The notes under the pieces were generated by a model. The model was not told the origin of the DNA. It searched no databases and was given only the letters and a program-made list of their open reading frames with translations. A stretch of DNA of 64,000 nt from Dimorphilus gyrociliatus (lineage: Eukaryota > Annelida > Polychaeta > Dinophilidae), in NCBI GenBank assembly GCA_904063045.1, contig CAJFCJ010000092.1, positions 1 to 64,000 of the forward strand, in the 5' to 3' direction. Below, in pieces: positions 35,701 to 46,361 of the stretch (position 1 is its first letter; each line of letters opens with the position of its first letter). A program made the position numbers and the translations under genes.

Positions 35701-37779
35701 TCAAATATAGGAAATGTCCTTGGGGAAGCAATTGGAAGACAATTTGGACTCGCAGTACTAGATTTGAGTAAAAATCCGCTAGGAACGGAAGTCGGAAACA
35801 GTCTCTTTGCAAATATTAAGGAAAACTGTACGGAATTAATAGAAATTTACTTGAGCGATTGTCAATTTGATTCCAAGATTGGTAATATTATTGGTGAGGC
35901 AATTGGAAGACAATCTAGGCTGATGGAATTGAACTTACAAAATAATCCTCTTGGAACAACAGTTGGAAAGAGCATATTTGAAAATATTAGGGACAACTGT
36001 ACACAATTGACTGTAATAAGTTTGAGCGATTGTCAATTTGACTCGAATATTGGAGATATTGTTGGTGAAGCAATTGCAAGACAAACTTTGTTGGCTCAAT
36101 TGTATTTGCAGAATAATCCTCTTGGTTCGGCAGTTGGACACAGAATATTTAAAAAAATTAAAGAAAACTGTACAGAATTGGTTGTCATCAATTTAAAAGA
36201 TTGCGAATTCGATTCAAATATTGGTAATATTGTTGGTGAAGCAATTGGAAGGCAACATGCGCTATCTCAATTGTTCTTGTATAAAAATTCTCTTGGATCA
36301 GAGGTTGGAAAGGGGATATTCGAGAATATTAAAAAAAACCTTACACAATTAACACTAATTTGCTTGAACGATTGTAAATTCAACACACACATTGGTTCAA
36401 TTGTTGGTGAAGCAATTGGAAAGCAATCTACTTTAAAAGTGTTGAATTTAGGGAATAATTCTCTTGGAACAGATATTGGCAAATGTTTATTCGAAAATAT
36501 TAAAGAGAATTGTAAAGATTTGGAAATAGTGGGTTTAAGAAATTGCGAATTTGATTCAAATATTGGTGTTATTGTTGGCGAAGCAATTGGAAAACAAACT
36601 AAATTGGTAGAATTAAATTTACAATTCAATTCTCTTGGAACAATTGTTGGAAAGAGTATTTTTGAAAATATTAGAGATAATTGCAGACAATTGACTGCAA
36701 TATGCCTAAGTGATTGCGAATTTGATTCGAATATTGGTACAGTCGTTGGAGAAGCAATTGGAAAACAAAGTAAACTTGCTGAATTGAATTTACAAATTAA
36801 TCCTATTGGAACATTTGTGGGACATGGATTATTCAAAAGTATAAAAGAGAATTGTAGGCAATTGGTAGGAATTTACCTAAGTGATTGCGAATTTGATTCG
36901 AATATTGGTACTGTTGTTGGTGAAGCAGTTGGAAAACAATCTAAACTGAGTAAGTTGAATTTAGAGAGTAATCCTCTTGGACCAATTGTTGGAAAGAGTC
37001 TATTCCAGAACATAAGAGACAATTGCACAGAATTGACTGTAATATGTCTAAGCGATTGTCAATTTAATTCAGAGACAGGCGTTATAATTGGTGAAGCGAT
37101 TGGCAAACAGCCAAATTTAAATATGCTATATTTACAAAATAATCTTCTTGGAACAATAGTTGGAAATAGTATTTTTACAAATATAAAAGATAATTGTCAA
37201 CAATTGAAACTCTTGTATTTAAGCAATTGCGAATTTGATTCGAATATTGGCGTTGTTGTAGGTGAAGCTATTGGAAAGCAATCTAAACTTCACAAATTGA
37301 ATTTACAGAATAATCCTTTTGGAACAATTGTTGGAAAGAGTATATTTGAAAACATTAAAGAGAACTGTACAGAATTAAGAATAATATGTCTAAGTAATTG
37401 TAAATTCGATTCAAATATTGGTACTATTATTGGTGAAGCAATTGGAAAACAACCTAAACTCAATGAATTGGTATTATATGAAAATTCCCTTGGCTCAGCA
37501 GTTGGAAAAAGTATCTTTGAAAATATTGATAATAAATGTAGAGAAATGACTTTAATATGTTTAAGTGATTGCAATTTCGATTCAAATATTGGTATTATTG
37601 TCAGTGAAGCAATTGGAAAACAATCCAAGCTCAATAAATTGTATTTACACAATAATCACTTTGGACCAGCATTTATAGATATGCTATTTCGACATATTAA
37701 TGAAAGATGCTCCAGATTGAATGTGCTATATTTAAGTAAAAGTGAAATTGAGTCGGATACTGAATTTGATTTTATATGA
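32745..37779 (+). CDS. NLR2: NACHT-LRR protein with uniform LRR array (1657 aa, 2 coding exons)
   Basis: Exons 32745-34602 and 34664-37779 (4974 nt, in frame), with a 61-bp intron. A short N-terminal ~75-residue segment has no recognisable death fold. NACHT has Walker A GDAGIGKT (89-96), Walker B ILLLFDGGDEL, an IIVWSRN sensor and a winged-helix motif (FIHFLFKDFLAARY). The intron lies at the NACHT-to-LRR transition, as in NLR1. Exon 2 ends in an array of 57-residue double LRRs (LNLQNNPLGT..GKSIFENI..NC..L..I.LSDCEFDSNIG..VGEAIGKQ), thirteen full units and a partial last one. A cytosolic sensor role is family knowledge. It probably arose by duplication of the same ancestor as NLR1, with later loss of the CARD-like part or gain of it in NLR1. 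Confidence 0.9.
35401..37776 (+). repeat. 171-bp in-frame tandem repeat (LRR pairs), 13.9 units
   Basis: Unit starts fall exactly every 171 bp: 35401, 35572, 35743 ... 37624, with no insertion or deletion across the array. Each unit encodes one 28+29-residue LRR pair, the ribonuclease-inhibitor period. Residues GEAIGKQ, CEFDSNIG and NNPLGT recur almost unchanged in many units, while positions next to them vary. Confidence 0.9.
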
Positions 37780-37973
37780 TTTATACATTATCTTCTTTCA
37801 AAGATAACATTTAATTGTCTTGTAGATTATCTATACAATTCAGTAAAGACTAATGTTAATAAAGACGCCATTTTTATGGTGTTACTTACACTTTTAATAG
37901 TTTTACATTGATTACTCTTATTCAATAAATACTTTCCTTTAAGAATTTAAGATATCTAGATATTTCATTTACA

Positions 37974-38126
37974 CTTATCAGCATTATTAAAGATAACGAT
38001 TTCGATAATATTAAGAAATTACGCATTTTAAAAATGTCAAATTGTGCAATAAGAACAATTGAAATGAAATCAAAATTCAAAACACTTGAATATCTTTACA
38101 TAAACCAATCGAATATTCATTTATAG
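37974..38126 (+). pseudogene. LRR fragment
   Basis: A 50-codon open stretch encodes LRR-like sequence (NIKKLRILKMSNCAIRTI, KTLEYLYINQSNI) ending at TAG 38124-38126. There is no start, NACHT or splice context. It lies 200 bp downstream of NLR2 and looks like a remnant of another LRR gene. Confidence 0.5.
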
Positions 38127-38770
38127 AATCAAGGATTAAATTGAAAGGTCTTGAAATTTTAAAGAGATTTATGGAGATAAATTCCAAATTTGTTGTCGAA
38201 TATTATTTTGGAGTTTTCGTATTGTAGGCCTAATTGGAAATATAATTTCTTTTTACTTGAACGGACGCCATTTTGTATAACAATAATTTTCTGCATAGTG
38301 TTATCAGCGCTTCCGCTAACTCATAACAAAAGTCCTATATCTATAATAAATTGAATTGAATGATAAAAATGATATTATCCTACTTGGTAATCTTTTTAAT
38401 CAACTTTTATCTGAAAATCATCCATGAAATTGGTGTTTTCTATCCAATTTCTTTTTCATTTTTTTGCATATTCAAACAAAGAAAAATTAGTTTTTAAAAC
38501 AGCACTTTTTATTAATAATTAATAATAAAAATTAAGTGAATATATTTGAATTTTTAATATAGAAATATTTTCAAGCTTATTTTCTAGACAAGAATCATGT
38601 CACATTCTCAGATTGAAGTGTAAAAGTAATGGAAAAAGTGCTTTCAAACTACAATTTTTGAACAGTTAAACGAAATATAACTCGATTTCTTTTTAAATTT
38701 TTAAACAGTGTTCTTTAATCTTTCTGTAAAGATATTTTAGAGTCCAGAGACGGATTAGCAGACTAATGGA
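38127..38770. other. Intergenic interval
   Basis: AT-rich, with one TAGGCCTA at 38225-38232. No gene is seen. Confidence 0.45.
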
Positions 38771-40912
38771 TTATATCAAGCCGACTTCGCACACCTCAAC
38801 TGGAAAAGTTGGAATGGTATTCTTCAGAATTGTAATCATTATCTGCCCTATTATATCTTCATTTTTTCTACAATCAAAGTTATATTTCCATTTATTATCG
38901 CCCTCTAATTGATTTATTGTAGAAAGAAAGCAAAACTTTGATTGTTGAGTACCATCTTTCGTTAGAAGAAAGTAAATATTTATAGAGCTTTTATCAATCA
39001 GTTGATAGTTTAAAATAACTGAAACCATATGTTTTATAATGCCAAATACGGTTTTCTTTTGTTTAGTAACTACTAAAGTATATGGATATTCATTAATTGA
39101 CAAGCATGTAGTTAAATTGTGATCTTTAAGAATATCTAAAGCATGTGATTGAGAACAGGAGTAAGAATGTAAAAGATTTATCTTTAAATCACTATTTTTT
39201 ACATTTTCTAGACTATTGACTCTAAATACAGATATTCTCGAATCATCCGTATTACTTACACCAATTTTGATCACGTTATCAGTTAGTGGAGAATTTTCAG
39301 TGTAGAGAATATCTACTCCACGAATTCTACCTTTACCAAATGTTACGCCATATGCGCTTAACGAAATCCAAAAATCTTTCCAAGTATTACAAGGTAAAAA
39401 ATGTTCACTTGAATTTGCAGTTGCAATTACATGACTCAATTTCCCATCGATAAAAATTCTTGTTTCCCACAAGCTTCCATTCGGGATCTTCATTTCAATT
39501 TTAATACTAGTTTGTCCAGTTGCATTCAGCAATTCAAAAATGAATGAATGGCATTGTTCATTAGCTGAAAAATTGAGTAGTTTAACACCAAAGCTAATGA
39601 ACGATAAATCAAGAATCTTCGAAGGAATGTAATAAATTTGTTGAACAGTTGATTGTATTTCGAATTCTTTAGATGAAGGATATTCTGAAAGAAATTTTCT
39701 ACATGAATATCTCATCAGAGTGTTGAAAATATACATTACTATGAGAATAAACTTGGAGGTATGCCAAACCAGGATTTCCTCCATTTTCAACATACAACTC
39801 TTTAATATATAATCCAAAACCGGTTTCAGTAGAATGTCCTTCATATTTAAAGCATTTTCTAAGCTTATTTTTCGGAAAATGTAAAATTTGTTGAAAACCT
39901 GAATTCCATTGAATTTGTATTTTAGAGAATAATGTTAATCCTCCATAATCCCTAAAAAAAACAATAGGAGATTTAATAGCTGATGTTTAGTTTTCTTATT
40001 AAAAGAAGGCTTCCTTTTACCTTCCCGAAATGCATATAATTTCTGGTTGAATTTCAACTGGAAAAGTTAATTCATATCTTATATTGTAACAACTTGATCC
40101 ATTGCAGTGCATTGAATAGTCACTTGAATAATTGATAGGATTATCGTAATTTAACGCATTTTCGCACGGATAACCAACATAGTGTGGGGCTGAACAAGTT
40201 GAAATTTCTGCAAAATTTGTGTAATGTAAATCTTCTTCTTGAGCAGGATCGTCTAGGAGAAGGAAGAGACAAATTAGTTATGAAATGATGAAAATGTTTT
40301 CAAGTGAATATTACCACTATAAGCGTATGCTATAATACTACCAATTCCCCTCTCCACAGATCCGTAGCCTTCAATTAAAGAAACTTTAATCCAGTTTGTT
40401 TGTTCACCAACCCGATCTGGTAGAAGGAAACATTTTTGAAATTTATTCGCGTCCAGTTTATGAAGAGAATTTCTTCCATTGCTGTAGAAAATGTTCACTT
40501 TCTTTAATAAAAAATTTGCTGTTGCCAATCTTTGTTCAATACAGATTTCAGCAATATCGAAGGTTTGTTCAAATATAATTTTAATAATGGATTGGGAGCA
40601 CATCTGATAAGTTGAGCAAAGTGATGCCCAATCCCTATGATTATACCATTGCGGTTCCAGAGCATTTTCACACGTATAGTTATTACCATTAAGACTGGCT
40701 TTCATATCACTAACGATGCAAGCTCCTCCATTTTTAATCCTACAAATATTTATCATTTTCCCGCCTGTATGGAAAGTAAACTCTATGTCTTTGCACTTAT
40801 GTATAGTATAATAAGAAAGTAATAAGGACGAGTACAAACTGGTTTGAAAGGAGTGAATAGGTCCAATCAGAAAGGAAGATAACCAAATCCAGAGAAAGCA
40901 GCTCAGATTCAT
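38771..40912 (-). CDS. Secreted protein with discoidin/FTP-like modules and a farnesoic-acid-O-methyltransferase-type domain (about 641 aa, 4 exons)
   Basis: Exons 40912-40315, 40252-40021, 39951-39770, 39684-38771 (1926 nt, in frame). Exon 3 could instead end at 39740 (GTAATG donor, same phase), giving 651 aa. A signal peptide (MNLSCFLWIWLSSFLIG) is followed by two cysteine-rich segments with discoidin/fucolectin-like features (CENALEPQW; PCENALNYDNP, then a beta strand and CISGR). The last exon matches the Methyltransf_FA fold (LDLSFISFGV, WKDFWISLSAYGVTFGKG, IKIGVSNTDDS). Despite the domain name, most animal proteins of this type are secreted carbohydrate-associated proteins with no proven methyltransferase activity. 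It is likely a lectin-like extracellular protein. The FA-type domain is clearer than the discoidin calls. Confidence 0.7.
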
Positions 40913-41530
40913 AACAGCAATTTTTTCGGTAAAGAGATAGGAAAGATTAAGAGAGTGAATAAAACTCGTTGTTTAAATGTGCAAACACCTTAATGGACAG
41001 GGTAAAATACTGCAACAAATAAATCCATTAAAAGTAAATTACATCAGCAGAAGAGGGAACACTGTAAAAACATAAAAGCCTATACACAAGTGGCATTCAC
41101 AATTTTTTCTTCTTCTCAGAACTCTTCTTTATCTATTTAAGAACTATTGTTCAAATATTCAATGAATTCTCACTTATAACTTATTTTTATTCAATTCTCC
41201 TCTAATGGAATATATCAATTATTTATCTTTTGCTCAACTTATATTTCAATTTTGGGGTAAGAGTTCTGAAGTAAACTTTTGATCTTGTTTAAGGCCGTCG
41301 ATGAACGGGATACAATTGATAAAATCCTATGGATTATCCCATTAAGATCCCATAAAGTATTTCTCTTAGGAGGTTTAAATTGTTTGAGTATTTGGGAAGC
41401 AATCTAATATCAATAAATGGTGTTTAAACTGTTAAATATAGGATTTATGATCATATTTATTAAGATATTTATATTCAAACTGGTCACAATTGCGTTTGTA
41501 TGTCTAATGAACAATAAAAATAATGATATT
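40913..41530. other. Intergenic interval
   Basis: No gene or repeat is recognised between the FTP-like gene and the PAN-domain exons. Confidence 0.4.
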
Positions 41531-41891
41531 ATGCTTTTAAATTATAAAATAATAATTATTCTACTCTATTCAACTCGTTTTTCAACTCTCATAAATTCTC
41601 GTAAAAACTTCAACAATTTCGATTATTTTCTATATTTTTCTATTTATTATTTTTTAATATTTACAGAAGATATTGAAAATTTTACAAATTTTGGCCATTT
41701 TGATTCGTTTGGCAACGATATTTCAGAAAGATATAATATAGATGATATACAATGTGGGAAAGTTTGCTACAAAATAGTTGCTTGTCAACTATTTGTTTAT
41801 AATTTTATCCAGAATCGTTGCTTTCTTAAACATACTGCTAATGCACCTTCTCAATGGATTTTGAAGAGCAATTTAATCTTGTATATAAGAG
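41531..41891 (+). CDS. 5' exons of a secreted PAN/apple-domain protein (3' end not found)
   Basis: Exon 1 41531-41576 starts at ATG and encodes a signal peptide (MLLNYKIIIILLYST). The intron 41577-41666 ends TTTACAG. Exon 2 41667-41891 encodes a PAN/apple-like module (CGKVCYKIVACQLFVYNF, NRCFLKH) and stops at a GTAAAT donor. No following exon is recognised; a MITE-like element and a dead mariner lie directly downstream and may have separated or destroyed the rest. Confidence 0.55.
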
Positions 41892-41995
41892 GTAAATAAA
41901 CACTTTTTACATCAATATTTTCATTCATACTCGTAAATCGATGACATAAGCTTTACAAACAATAACTCATATATACTATATATATATATATATAT

Positions 41996-42240
41996 GTAGT
42001 CGATGGGTGCATCGCCTAAATTTGGCAGCGAGCCAAATTTCCTTTACGTTACTTTATAATTCGTTAGGTCTATATATTTTAAACCTAACCATATTTCATT
42101 ATCCTTTATCATTTTCGATACGTTATTACGTATTATTACTGTTATATTTACTAGTATATACCTTAAATCTTTAACGCGTTGTATTAGTAAAGTCGGTGGA
42201 AATAGCTATAACCTACGTTCGCTACTCATTCATCGACTAC
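41996..42240. mobile_element. MITE-like element, 245 bp, 10-bp terminal inverted repeats
   Basis: Begins GTAGTCGATG (41996-42005) and ends with its exact complement CATCGACTAC (42231-42240), flanked on both sides by TA repeats. Inside the left end are two hairpins: CGATG-GGTG-CATCG (42001-42014) and AAATTTGGC-AGCGA-GCCAAATTT (42018-42040). It has no coding capacity. A related partial copy lies at 2236-2305. Confidence 0.65.
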
Positions 42241-42426
42241 ATATATATATATTATGGTCACCCAGAAAGTTCTCGCCGTTTTGCTGTAGTTTTAAAACGG
42301 TACACTGTAGGCCTATATTTTTTCATCATCAATAGAAAGTGAATTGATTAATGTACTGTCACTAAAAACTTTCTCAACTTACAATCCCTGGTTCAAAAGT
42401 TATTGAGACTTTAGTTGTGGCACAGT

Positions 42427-43270
42427 ATGGATGATGGTATAAAGCAGAGAGTAATTATTCAATTTCTTGTATCACAACAAGTTATTGCAATCAATATTCA
42501 TCAGCAATTGAAAGCTTTTTTTGGTAGTACACTTAGTGAAGGTTCAGTAAGAAGGTGGGTTAGAGAATTTAAAGAAGGAAGAACAAATATTCTTGATAAA
42601 GACAGACCAGGACGCCCAAGAACAGCCAGTAACAATGAAAATATGGACAGAGTTATGGCTCTAATCAGAGATAACATGAGAATAAGCCAGGCTGAGATAT
42701 CTCAAACATTGAATATAAGCCATTCAGTTGTTGAAGATTTGATTGCAAGTCTTGGATTAAAAAAGATTGCCTCAAGATGGATTCCCTACCAATTTAATTG
42801 GGAACAAAAAGACATAAGGGTGGAAAGGTCTACAGAATTCCTAATAAAAGTATGGTGAAGAAGGAGAGAATTCACATATTTGAATAAATTCAGAAATTTA
42901 CATCAATATTCTAAAGCGATTAAAACAAAGAATAAATAGAATCAGGCCTAATAGAGAAGTGATTTTTTTGCAAGACAATGCCAGATCTCATACCAGCCTA
43001 CAAACAAGCCAATATCTTCAAACAACTGGATGGGTAATGCTGCCTCATCCAGCCTGCAGCCCAGATCTCGCTCTATCAGACTACTAGCTTTTCTAGAAAT
43101 TAAAGGACCATCTTTATAGACAAATATTTGAAAATGATGATGAATTGAAAACAGCAGTAAGGGCATTTTTTAGGTCTGAGCTGCCTGAATACTTTGCCAA
43201 AGGAATTGATATGCTTCCAGCCTGGTGGCAAACATGCATTGACAAAAATGGGGAATTTGAAGCTAAATAG
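42427..43270 (+). pseudogene. Mariner-type transposase, degenerate with internal deletion
   Basis: The N-terminal helix-turn-helix half is intact (MDDGIKQRVIIQFLVSQQ, SVRRWVREFKEGRTN, DRPGRPRT) and ends at a stop at 42858. After a gap the catalytic half resumes out of frame (FLQDNARSHT, PHPACSPDLALSDY, DMLPAWWQTCIDKNGEFE) with stop codons inside. The region that should carry the first catalytic Asp is missing. This is a mariner (DD34D-type) relic; it cannot encode an active enzyme. Confidence 0.85.
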
Positions 43271-43784
43271 ACTATCTAAGACATTAATATTTATGAATAA
43301 GCATATTTTGTAATTTTTTTAACTGATGGATAAAACCGGTTATCAAATCATGTAATGTAGATAAAAGAAGATTTGTGGAGGGCAGTAGAGGAGGAGTTTC
43401 ATCAAATTCCAAATTGGTATATTCAAAACTTGTTTAACAGTTTTCATGAGAGACTCAGACTTTGTATCCTTTTAAACCTGAATAGTGTTTATACTGAGTC
43501 AACTGAGGTTAAATGATGGTTTTATATGTGGTTATCTATTCAAGGTAGTGAATATAAAAATTAAGGTTATTTTTAGAAATCACATTTTGAAAATAGAGTG
43601 GTAACTATTCAATTAATTATTATAATTTACATAATTATTTAATTTTATCCTATCATTTAAGATATTTAGTATTTTGAATCTCTAATTCATTTCAAGTAAT
43701 TCACTGACAACTCAGTTTTAGCAAGCCCGGTAAACGTCATCTTCTAGTATTAGCCTATTACTAATATGTTGTATTAGTACAGAT
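43271..43784. other. Intergenic interval
   Basis: Nothing is recognised. The right mariner inverted repeat was not identified. Confidence 0.35.
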
Positions 43785-44663
43785 ATGTTGGTTACGTATA
43801 ATTTCAGTTTTTTTCTTTTGTGTTTCCTATTTATGCTATTTACTCAGAGAATTTCCAAAATGTTCTCAGTTGAAGCTGTTTCCGTGAAAAAATATAATAA
43901 TATCTGCTTAAAAGTACAATGTGAAATAGGTTATGAACCTTTACCTTGCTCTGAAGATACTACTATCCATGGTTGTAGAAAATGTCCGTCAGAAACATTC
44001 AACGACCAAAGAGGGAGAAGATTTCTCATAAAGAAGGGAAAAGATTTATTTTGGGAAACAAAGAGCTGCCGTAAAAGGTTTGATAATTAAAATTCGAATA
44101 TAAACTGGTACACATATTTATTAAATTTACAAGACGAAAGTGTTTAGGACAATTTGAAATGGTGTTTAAAAAAGGAAGTTTTAAAAGAAATACAGAGTGT
44201 AACTGTTCAAAAGAAGGATATGACTATAGTACATTAGAAGAAAAATGTGTAAAAGTAAAAGTTGCTGAGCAAGGTAAGTAGAAAGATGTAATGAATTATG
44301 TTTTTTCTCTTTAATTTCAATTGTATTGAATTTTTTAGAGGACAGTATGTATATTAACTTAATCTCTATACTAGTTACCTTCATCATTTTGGTACTGGTC
44401 GCAGTACTTTTTACAAAAAAAAGAAGTAATAGTTTGTGCAGCATTCATTCATTCATTAAAGTAAATTTATTAGGTCTAAAGATGATTTTTATTAGACAGA
44501 GATCTTTCATCTTCTCAACGTTTCCTTCTAAGTAATCATTATAAAATTCTAATGAAAAAATATTAATAAATACGGCTGTTTTTTCAGAAGAAATAAGGAG
44601 GACGGTAGATATTCAATACTATCCACAAACTCATACATGATTTCACTATCTAAGAATAGCTAA
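43785..44663 (+). CDS. TNFR-like ectodomain plus TM receptor with short tail (233 aa, 4 exons; paralog C)
   Basis: Exons 43785-44077, 44134-44273, 44339-44531, 44588-44663 (702 nt, in frame). Signal peptide; a cysteine-rich domain (CEIGYEPLPC, GCRKCPSETFND, CRKRRKCLGQFEMVFKKGSF, ECNCS) resembling TNFR repeats; one TM helix (INLISILVTFIILVLVAVLF); a 60-residue basic tail ending with two tyrosines (RYSIL, NSYMISL). Intron phases 2 and 1 in the ectodomain equal those of the longer paralog at 47139-49895, so homology is firm. Unlike that paralog it has no ZU5-UPA part, hence a decoy or adaptor-dependent receptor is possible. If the last intron is not used, the protein ends at 44535 with 209 residues. 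Confidence 0.7.
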
Positions 44664-44732
44664 CTAACTCCAATTCTCTCAATTTTATACTAAATTTCAA
44701 CTTCTTTCCAGACATTAAATACTGTTCACGTC

Positions 44733-46313
44733 TCAGAGGAAAATATTGATTGTANACATTTCAAGAACGTCATCGTCAATCCGCTGAAAGACATGATCAT
44801 TTGAGACAGTTTCGATATTATGATTATTCCAATGTAAATGAATTTGTTCATCATCAAAAGTACTTCCTTCAAATTCTATATATAAATTAGACTCCAGTTG
44901 AACTCTCCATTCAAAACGCGATGATTGAACTGAATTACTGCAATTAGCCATTTCAAGCAATATTCTAAATTTTGTACTATTGTAAGAGTGAACTTTGACA
45001 CCATCCGTGAAATACAATGAAATTTCCTTCTCATTTTCAACCTCATCAACGTTGAAACTTTTAAAGAAGGATGTAGGCCTAAAACACCTGCCAAACTGAT
45101 TATTCTGTTAAAAAGATAAAAAAGATAATAATTTTGATTATTATTATTGAAAGAAAAATATGTAAATATTTACCGGATGTTGCGGAATTATTCTTAAAAT
45201 TGCGCAATCGTTATCGACTATATCGCCATAAACATAAAATTTTAGTAGATCTTCGCTTTCTTGATTAACTATAATATATTCACAGAAACTGTTGAATGAA
45301 ATTTCTATATAACTCTTATGCCATTTAGCAATCTCTACTTTATCATATTTTTCCTTTTCCTTATGATAAACGCAAATATTCTTTCTACTCGAAGACAGAA
45401 ATGGAATTCTAAGTGAACACATTTGTTTAAACCTCTGTCCATCGGGTCTACAAACTATAGATTTAACAAACAGTTTCTTAGTCCTACATCGTCTTTTCAA
45501 CTTTAAAATTTCGTCGACTGTCCAGATTTTATCTGTTAATGAAATCTCTACAGGAGATTCTGTTGCATTTTCAGGAAAACTCATTTCAGCGAAAGGACAC
45601 TTTAACACCATTGACTTCATCTCATACAAACAACGACAGGTAGAACTTTGAAAAAAGTCTTTGTTCAAGTCCATGATAATAATTTCTAAAGATTGCAACG
45701 AGGATTTTGGTTGCGCCATAGACATTTTTAAAGATCCTAGCGATTTGGATGAAATACCGGAAGTAGAAAATTCATACTCAAAATTCAATCCTAAAAAGCT
45801 ATGCAAACCAGTTCTACTAAGAATGATACTATCTACTTTTTCTTTTCCAGTAGATGTTTGCAGGTGGAGAAAAAAGCGTAAATTTTCCTCTTCTTTAGGC
45901 AATTCAAATTGACGAATGACTATAACATTTGAAGTAGGCTTTTTGTTTCTTCCTGTACAAATTGTGAAAGTTAAATGGCCATTGATACTCTTATCCGTTA
46001 CGATGGCCTTTTTCCTTGTAACGAAAAGGAAAACTGCAGATGAATGTTGACATATTTCTCCTGTCTCGTTTTGATATTTTATTGGTTCATCATTTCTGTT
46101 AATTCTCTTTACGGCTGATTTTTCTAATTTTCTTTTTCTAACGTTATTAACCTTAGGACGGGATTTGCAGTTAGGACTAATGACTTTGTAAATATTTGTA
46201 GTAATTGATTGATTGTTGTCCATGAAATGTGCCATTTTCGTATTTTCTCTTTTAATCAATATGCCGAACGGTAATAATAGAAATATTACTAGATAAAAGA
46301 TGATAGAAAACAT
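44733..46313 (-). CDS. ZU5-UPA protein with N-terminal signal anchor (503 aa, 2 exons; paralog A)
   Basis: Exons 46313-45174 and 45104-44733 (1512 nt, in frame). It begins MFSIIFYLVIFLLLPFGIL, a signal anchor or uncleaved TM, then a cytosolic-looking region collinear with exons 4-5 of the 842-residue paralog: CPFAEMSFPENATESPVEI (ZU5 core), IVCRPDGQRFKQMCSLRIPF, SFCEYIIVN, LLKFYVYGD (ZU5-UPA junction), RPTSFFKSFNVDEVENE. It stops where the paralog continues into a further ~110 residues, so the C-terminal death-like part is absent. It has no TNFR-like ectodomain. An ambiguous base (n at 44755) lies in the last exon near the stop and leaves the exact C-terminus uncertain. Confidence 0.7.
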
Positions 46314-46327
46314 GGATTATGCTAAGG

Positions 46328-46361
<34 letters not shown>

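Noticed and set aside
36267-37652. Long minus-strand frames of 189 and 120 codons under NLR2
   Set aside because: They arise because the 171-bp repeat is free of stops in the antisense frame in several units; the residues only mirror the LRR array.
38771-39844. Independent 357-codon gene starting MKDILLKPVLDY
   Set aside because: The frame crosses an intron; upstream exons with a signal peptide join in phase at 39684.
40396-40822. Short plus-strand frames near 40.4-40.8 kb
   Set aside because: Antisense of the first exon of the FTP-like gene.
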